This document shows positions 58,036 to 64,000 of a stretch of 64,000 nucleotides of DNA, in pieces. Position 1 is the first letter of the stretch; each line of letters opens with the position of its first letter. The DNA is taken from positions 6,294,850 through 6,358,849 of the forward strand of contig OW285197.1 in assembly GCA_935421135.1 (NCBI GenBank), given 5' to 3'. The notes beneath the pieces were generated by a model. The model worked only from the letters and a program-made list of their open reading frames with translations, ran no database searches and was not told where the DNA came from. The stretch is from Bugulina stolonifera. Its lineage: Eukaryota > Bryozoa > Gymnolaemata > Cheilostomatida > Bugulidae. Made by a program: the position numbers and the translations under genes.

Positions 58036-59567
58036 GTTTAAAATTGTACAGGTCAAGGAGTTGAATTGACAGCAGCACTCTCATGGTCAAAAACAATTTA
58101 TAGTCCCACCATTGATTTATCCATCTCACCACTTTTGTAAATTTAGCACCATTTCAAACCGTCTTTTGAATTAAAAAAAATTCTAAGTAAGCAAAGAAAT
58201 GGATTATTCTGCTACACATTATACGGTTACACGTATTGTGTTTGAAAATGCACTTGAAACATGTTTTTGAAGCTCAATATACATGATGATATCAATCTCT
58301 GGTGAGGTGTACTAATGTAATTTCCTTCATTGTAAATGTGTTGATTTGACAACATAACTCTCAAGGTCATATTAATTGCCAAAATATTAGATTACTAAAA
58401 GCACATGAAAAAATATTTTATGTGGGAAGCTTAACTAATTTGAAATGAAATATTCTAAATAAATGACTTTACCCGATGTTGTTGTAACCAATTAGTGGGC
58501 ATACGTACGTGTAAGTTTTTCTCTTGATTTTGGAAGGCGTCAGCTACCTTTACATATTGTCTTTGAAAATTCACATTCCCAACAGCTTTTTGAAGCTCAG
58601 TTTACTGTGTATTAAACTTAAGCTATGTACTGTGAATAATGAGCACAAGTACATTGTATATGGACATTGTGTCAGAGAATTAATATCTTGCTGTTATTCA
58701 TGAAGAGCTTACAAAGGAACAAAACATTATCAGATTACTCTCGGATCTACTACAATGTACATGTTCATCTCATTGGTTTTGTATTTTGGAAAGCATCAAC
58801 TGTTATGAAACGCATCAGCAATTTAATGATTTTAGTTTTAACTATAACTGGAAGTGTCTCATTACAGCTATCTGAATTTAAAAAAAACTAGCCTGAAGCT
58901 ATCTCAAATTTGTCAACTAGTGCTCCCAACAGCAAGGCATATAACATGTTCGCCTCATGCTAAGTATCTACCTTTAGCGTGTCTATAGTATCGGTGAACA
59001 ACAACAACTTCCTAAGTAAGAGAACATTGATGAACTTATGCCTAAAAAATAATTATAATGCACAGTAACGTATAAAAGTATTTAATGTATTTGATTCAAC
59101 GTTGAAGAACAATTAGGGGGTGACACCATTTATTTGACCTGCTGTTATTGTAAATCTAGCATTACTCAGACGTAGCCTATTATGAAATAAAGAGAATTAT
59201 GTTATTGGTATACAGATTTTATAGTGCAAAATATTACAGCATACGCATGTCGGTTATCAACCTTCCGTCATCAACTTCGTTTCTAAGACGTACTAGAAAT
59301 GTGACATTGCGACATATTGTACATAAAAAATTTGATAAAACGATTTTTCGGCAGCGTTTATTGGAAATAAGACTAAATAGTGTACACTGTAAGAAATTTA
59401 TTTTTTATGTAACACTCATCCCATACTTTTATTAAGCATAAAATGAGCAAAAAACCTAAATTCATGTATTCTAAACATTGAGTAACTCTGTGAAGACAAA
59501 TTTAAGCTGTGTAAACTTGTGCTGCACAAAACCCTTTGACACCCGTTAATACTGCATCAAGTTGAAC
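58036..59567. other. Spacer of the zinc-finger array, no gene
   Basis: 58050-58650 resembles 47480-48060 and 50620-51240; 59100-59560 is the shared 3' flank. No gene. Confidence 0.55.
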
Positions 59568-60802
59568 TCATTGGTTCTCTTTTCTATGTTTTGCCTCCTT
59601 GTGACGTTTCAGATGACTTATTTGTATGGTACTGTAGTCACACATTGCACATCTGTGTGGTTTCTCTGCTGCATATACATGTATCTTCCGATGAGCGCTG
59701 AGATTACTTCTGGTGTTACTCTTATAGTCACAGTCAGAACATGCAAACACCTTCTCAATACTGTGTATCAGTTCATGAGATTTCAAGCATGTATTTGAGG
59801 CGAATGTCGAGCCACATTCACTGCAAACAAAGGGTCTTTCACCAGAATGAGTTCGCATGTGCACTTCAAGATGGCCTTTTCTAACTGACTGATAGTCACA
59901 TTTTGAACATTTGTGAGTTTTATCTAGTTCATGGATCCGCTCATGCACCTGTAGATCAGATCAGCTTTTGTGCTACAATGTCTGTGGCATTGAGGACACA
60001 CAAAGTTTTTCTCTGGTGTATGCTTTCTTAGCGTATGGCTCTGTAGGCTGCGTTTCCATTTGGATGCAAAATTGCACTCAGCACACTGAAAGGGCTCAGT
60101 TTTTACAATAAATTTCTTTTCAGAATTTCTCTTCCTCGTGTTAGTAACATCTCCTTGTGTGCTTGCGTGTGCTTCTGGAGAGCATTCCATATTGAAAGCT
60201 TTAGCTTCTGCTTCGCTATACGTTCTCCCTAAATCACTGCCTGCTATAGCACCACTTCCAACCAAATCACGTTTTGCATTGATGGCAGTCAACCTCAAAC
60301 TAGTAACTTTATCTTTGTCCCTTTGCCCTTTCACTTCACCAAGCTGTGTGCTAGAAAATTTTACTGATTCAGCATGGTTTACATTGCTATGCATTGTACC
60401 AGAAGTATCTACATGTACTTGAATGGTTTTACCAGCTGCCTGAGAACTCTTTACTCTCAAATCTTCAGCTTCTGTATTATCACAAGTAGTTATTCCTAAA
60501 CTACATGCATTTCTTCCTACTGCATCACCTCCATTTAGCCTGTGTCTTGCTTTCCTAGCAGCTGTCCTCAAATCAAGAGGTTCTTCGCAGTCTCTTGTCA
60601 AAGTTCGTCTCTTCACTTCACCTAGCTTTGCCTCAGCACAATACTGATCGATCTTTACCCTATCAGTATGAGTCATGAAAATCTCTTCTGAGTCTCCTTG
60701 TTCAAAATAATCACCATCAACTACACTTACTGCGTCTATTTCTGGATCCTCACCAACATCTCTCTCTGACACATTGTGGTTGAATTTGGCTGGAAATACC
60801 AT
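59568..60802 (-). pseudogene. Zinc-finger copy with double N-terminal module, split by a 5-base duplication
   Basis: Starts MVFPAKFNHNVSERDVGEDP. Residues to about 135 match the N-terminus of the chimeric gene's type (EEPLDLRTAARKARH, AEDLRVKSSQ); the next 95 residues match the N-terminus of the other type (TQLGEVKGQRDKDK, SDLGRTYSEAEAK), so the module is doubled. Fingers 1-2 follow, then ATCAGATCAG at 59955-59964 (sisters have one ATCAG) shifts the frame in finger 2. Reading resumes with ERIHELDKTHKCSKCDYQS and four good fingers to 59568. Without the duplication it would be a full gene; a sequencing error cannot be excluded. Confidence 0.8.
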
Positions 60803-61109
60803 CCTGAAATAGTTCAACTACAGACTTTGTCCTGTTTGCATTTCCTAGCTGAGACATTTGAAACCAATAGCTATCATGAATATCGTAGCAACTTAAATAC
60901 TGTGCACAGCTTTGGCTAATCCCCCCCCATTTTTTCATGGAGATATTTTCTGCTCGCTGCCTGCTGCATGCTGTATTTTGTGGCAGTGCTCAGTACTTAC
61001 ATGTACATGTGCTTTTAGGGCCAAAAACCAAAATCTTGAAATTATACACTAAATACATGTAATATAGCTTACAATGTTTAGCCAATGCCCCGAGTTTTAC
61101 AAAAAGAAT
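60803..61109. other. Spacer, upstream of the split zinc-finger copy
   Basis: No gene. It has the duplicated promoter-side sequence seen at 47183-47400 (AGCTATCATGAATATCGTAG). Confidence 0.5.
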
Positions 61110-61740
61110 GCTGGGTCATACTTTGGACTTCTTTACGGTGCCGGACGCGTTACTAATCATTTCTATGGTTTCTTTCCATGTGCCGATTAAAATTTCTTGT
61201 ATGTTTGGTTTCAAAGCTAAAAAATAGTGTGAATTTGGGTGATTTCCCTGCTTCATGCATTGCCTAGCATGCGGTGAGATTGATTTTGCTGTTACTCTCA
61301 TATCCACAGCCAGGGGATGCAAATTAATTCTCAACAATGTGTGTCAATTTGGGAGCTTTCAAGTAGTTATTTGAGGCAAATGTCCATCCGCATGAATGAG
61401 TGATGAGTTATGAATCAGTTAGCATGTGCACTTCAAACTTGTGTTATCTACCTGAGTGAGTGATAGTCACACTGGATTCATTGATGTGCTTTATCTTCAG
61501 CATGAATATATTAGGCGTATTCGGATATTGCACCGTGCAAGCTTATAAATAGCAATCTGTGGCAATAACAATATATTTTATTCAATAATATAGCGCTAGC
61601 TATAACGCAAGGCAAGCCGCCCTAGTCACGCCTGAACGCTCAAGTTGTATTCGGATAGTTAGACCAGAGCTATATGAACCAGTACCAGTTTCCGAATACG
61701 GCTATTCACTTATGCAGCTGTAGATCAGTCCTACCACAAC
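61110..61740 (-). pseudogene. Zinc-finger fragment interrupted by a MITE
   Basis: Pieces of the last fingers and linkers (KPNIQEILIGTWKETIEM; heavily mutated) run from 61110 to about 61510. After the MITE (61514-61702), TTCACTTATGCAGCTGTAGATCAG continues the same finger as the sisters' TTCGCTCATGCAGCTGTA. All frames are broken. Confidence 0.75.
61514..61702 (+). mobile_element. MITE of the GGCGTATTCGGA family, internally deleted
   Basis: TA at 61512-61513 and 61703-61704. The left end is GGCGTATTCGGATATTGCAC, the right end CAGTTTCCGAATACGGC. 189 bp; compared with the 241-bp copy it lacks the middle around the CCTGGCAATAAT block. Inserted in a zinc-finger pseudogene. Confidence 0.9.
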
Positions 61741-62202
61741 AGCACAAATTTGTACTAATGGTATGTATTGCATTACTTGGACACAAACTCTTTGAAGTTA
61801 ACATAGTTATGTGATAGATATACAAATTAAATCTTAGTAAATGTTACAGAATACCTATGCATCTACATGTACATGTACATTCATTTCAAAAGTGTAGTAA
61901 AGATGAGTGAGAAGCCATTCATTGTAAAATTTGAATATTGTACACGGCAGTACTACTTGTAAAATATCATAAAAAATATTTTGTTGGTAGTTTCTATTAG
62001 AATTAATACTAAATACACTGTGAAAATGAATTATTCCCGCAGCAATCAGTCAATTACTATTGTTAAGTTTAAAATGAGCAGAAAACGTAAAATAGTAATA
62101 CTATTCTGAATATTGAGTCACTCTGTGAATACAATGTCAAGCTGTGTAAATTTGTGCAGCACAAAACTCTTTGACACCTGTTAATACTGCACCAAGTTGA
62201 AC
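61741..62202. other. Shared 3' flank of the last zinc-finger gene
   Basis: Resembles 54200-54690 and 59100-59560. No gene. Confidence 0.55.
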
Positions 62203-63141
62203 TCATTTGTTCTCTTTTCTATGTTTTGCCTCCTTGTGACGTCTCAGATGACTTAGTCGTATGGTACTGTAGTCACACATTGTACATTTGTGTGGTTTCT
62301 CCGCTGCATGTATCTTCTGATGAGCGCTGAGATTACATTTAATGTTACTCTTGTAGTCACAGTCAGGACATGCAAACACCTTCTCAATATTGTGTGTCAG
62401 TTCATGAGATTTCAAGGATGTATTTGAGGTGAATTTCGAGCCACATTCACTGCAAATAAAGGGTCTTTCTCCAGAATGAGTTCGCATGTGCACCTCAAGA
62501 TTTTGTTTCCTAGCAGACTGATAGTCACATTGTGAACATTTGTGTGGTTTATCTTCGGTATGAATTCGCTCATGCAGCTGTAAATCAGCTTTTGTGCTAT
62601 AATGTCTTTGGCATTGGGGGCACACAAAGTTTTTTTCTGGTGTATGCTTTCTTAGAATGTGATTTTTTAGGTTGAATTTCCACTTGATTGTAGAAGTGCA
62701 TTCAGCACACTGAAACGGTCCAGCTTTTACAATAAATTCCTTTTCTGAGTTTCTCTTCCTTGTGTCAGCAACCTCTACTTGTGCACTCGCATATGTTTCT
62801 TGAGAGAGTTCCAATTTAAAATATTCATCTTCTTCATCGTAATAGGTTCTCCTTAAGTCACTGCCTCCTACACTACCACTTTCGTACAAATCAGGCTTTA
62901 CATTGGTGGCAGCCAATGTCATGTTATGGCCTTTGTTTAAGTCTGCCCGCCCATTTGCTTCGTCAATTAGCTCGTCAGCAAAATCTTGATTGACTCCGAC
63001 TGTTTCAGCTTGACTGACAAAAGTCTTTTCCAACTCTGAGCCTTTTAAATAATCTTCATCCAACACAGTCATTGCCTTCATCTTCGGGTCTTCAACGTTT
63101 CCATCTCTCACTTTGCGGTTAATTTTGGCTGGAGATGCCAT
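62203..63141 (-). CDS. Intact C2H2 zinc-finger protein of the array, 312 residues
   Basis: Single exon, start MASPAKINRKVRDGNVEDPK (63141); the frame is open to an ATG at 63165, but the sisters agree on MASPAK. Acidic N-terminal region to about residue 145, with TRKRNSEKEFIV before the fingers as in other copies. Six C2H2 units follow: FQCAECTSTIKWKFNLKNHI, FVCPQCQRHYSTKADLQLHE, HKCSQCDYQSARKQNLEVHM, FICSECGSKFTSNTSLKSHE, FACPDCDYKSNIKCNLSAHQ and HKCTMCDYSTIRLSHLRRHK, ending EAKHRKENK. Likely a DNA-binding nuclear protein. The upstream flank resembles those at 49571 and 55601. Confidence 0.88.
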   Translation of the reverse strand: MASPAKINRKVRDGNVEDPKMKAMTVLDEDYLKGSELEKTFVSQAETVGVNQDFADELIDEANGRADLNKGHNMTLAATNVKPDLYESGSVGGSDLRRTYYDEEDEYFKLELSQETYASAQVEVADTRKRNSEKEFIVKAGPFQCAECTSTIKWKFNLKNHILRKHTPEKNFVCPQCQRHYSTKADLQLHERIHTEDKPHKCSQCDYQSARKQNLEVHMRTHSGERPFICSECGSKFTSNTSLKSHELTHNIEKVFACPDCDYKSNIKCNLSAHQKIHAAEKPHKCTMCDYSTIRLSHLRRHKEAKHRKENK

Positions 63142-64000
63142 TCTAAAATATGTGTGCATGTACATGTAGTTCAGCTAAGTAAACTAAATATTGCTACTTG
63201 ATTGCACGCAGCGTTGCCTCCTTGAGACCTCTTAATACTGCAGCAGCTGTCATGTACTGTTGTCTATTTCTGTGAACAGCTGATATTAATCTCCTAGCAT
63301 ATCGGTGACATTGCCTGGTGCCCAATGCCATGGCTTTTAGCCCAACATATTAAATCTTTCATGCAGCTGGTAGATTATTTTCTTGATGCAAACACAGCCT
63401 ATATCATGTGTGAAAAAATGTATCTCGCCCCCACCCCCAAACATGTCTCATGTTTCACAAGTTGGAAACTTTTATTGATGCAGGCTGTCTATATTAGAGA
63501 TGATGATCCAGTACCCACAAATGTCACCAACATTCTGGTAGTCTATCCACATATACAACAACATCAACTTCCATCACAAGTCATGTCTCAAGGAATAGTT
63601 ACAATAGTTACCTTTTGAGGGTCGATCCTGATATAGTAGGGATCAGTTGTGTTCTCTGCAGGCCCAATCCTGACAATATCATTGGGATTCAAATTACTTG
63701 GCTACTTTGCTTAGTTGTTTAATTCTACAGTAAAGTGAAATTAATATTCTGAAAACTTTAGCTTTTAAATTGTATGGATAATCTGATTGACAAACGATAT
63801 TTGGGTAATTCAATAGCTGATTACTTAACTGTAGCAAACCAGCCCCAACTGCACTGAGCTTAAAATCAGTTAGCAACATCAGATACTCTAGGCATATAAG
63901 TTTTGAATATTTTTGATGTGGAATTTATGGGGAAAGGACATGAGCATGATGTGAAAATAAAATGCTGTAAGAGCAAAAGAAGACAACTCCAAATAAGGTT
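63142..64000. other. Upstream flank of the last zinc-finger gene, no gene seen
   Basis: 63180-63520 matches upstream flanks of other copies (TAGCATATCGGTGACATTGCC, TTTCTTGATGCAAACACAGCC) and presumably holds the promoter. The rest to the window end is AT-rich with nothing recognised. Confidence 0.5.

Noticed and set aside
1..64000. tRNA, rRNA or other structured RNA genes
   Set aside because: I looked for tRNA-like A/B boxes and rRNA-like segments by eye and found none I could support; a covariance-model scan would be decisive.

Overview
The window looks like nuclear DNA of an AT-rich, intron-bearing animal. The evidence is GT/AG introns with consistent phases, a Polinton/Maverick, a two-exon piggyBac, LTR retroelements, MITEs and a tandem array of C2H2 zinc-finger genes. 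I cannot name the species. A sponge or another marine invertebrate is a guess.

Layout. (1) About 1-8200 is most of a Polinton. It has a coiled-coil protein, a membrane protein, packaging ATPase, two small proteins, DDE integrase with chromodomain, penton-like protein, pVI/pX-like protein, double-jelly-roll capsid protein and adenain-like protease, all on +, open and tightly packed. No DNA polymerase B is visible; it may lie left of the window. The right side ends in a giant palindrome made of a 31-bp satellite. (2) 8.2-10.8 kb holds degenerate repeats, a G-rich (GGC)n tract with CCAAT boxes, and an LTR. (3) 12.5-17.1 kb (-) is an eight-exon gene for a 307-residue, mostly helical protein. (4) 18.7-42 kb (+) holds three diverged relatives of that gene. 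They share its first four exons, with exon 2 and exon 3 lengths and phases conserved, but carry a new C-terminus: an Ala/Pro-Ala-Pro-Val linker plus a Cys/His-rich exon. The middle copy (24733-28943) is intact and codes for 502 residues. The first (18726-22771) and third (32802-41960) are broken. The third carries an apparently intact piggyBac in intron 4. (5) 43.2-46.4 kb is an inverted copy of 27.6-31.2 kb. It has placed the linker and Cys/His exon behind a zinc-finger reading frame, giving a likely chimeric gene (45139-47167, -). (6) 46-64 kb is a head-to-tail array of eight C2H2 zinc-finger copies on -. Two plain genes are intact, one is the chimera, and five are broken or fragments. A short non-autonomous LTR element (51490-53375) and a MITE have inserted among them.

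How the parts relate. The Polinton genes form a virion-morphogenesis and integration set. The remaining genes form two local families (the helical/Cys-rich family and the zinc fingers) expanding by duplication, joined once by an inverted duplication and repeatedly hit by transposons. All exon joins here were inferred by eye from splice signals, phase and comparison between copies; no expression or database evidence was available.
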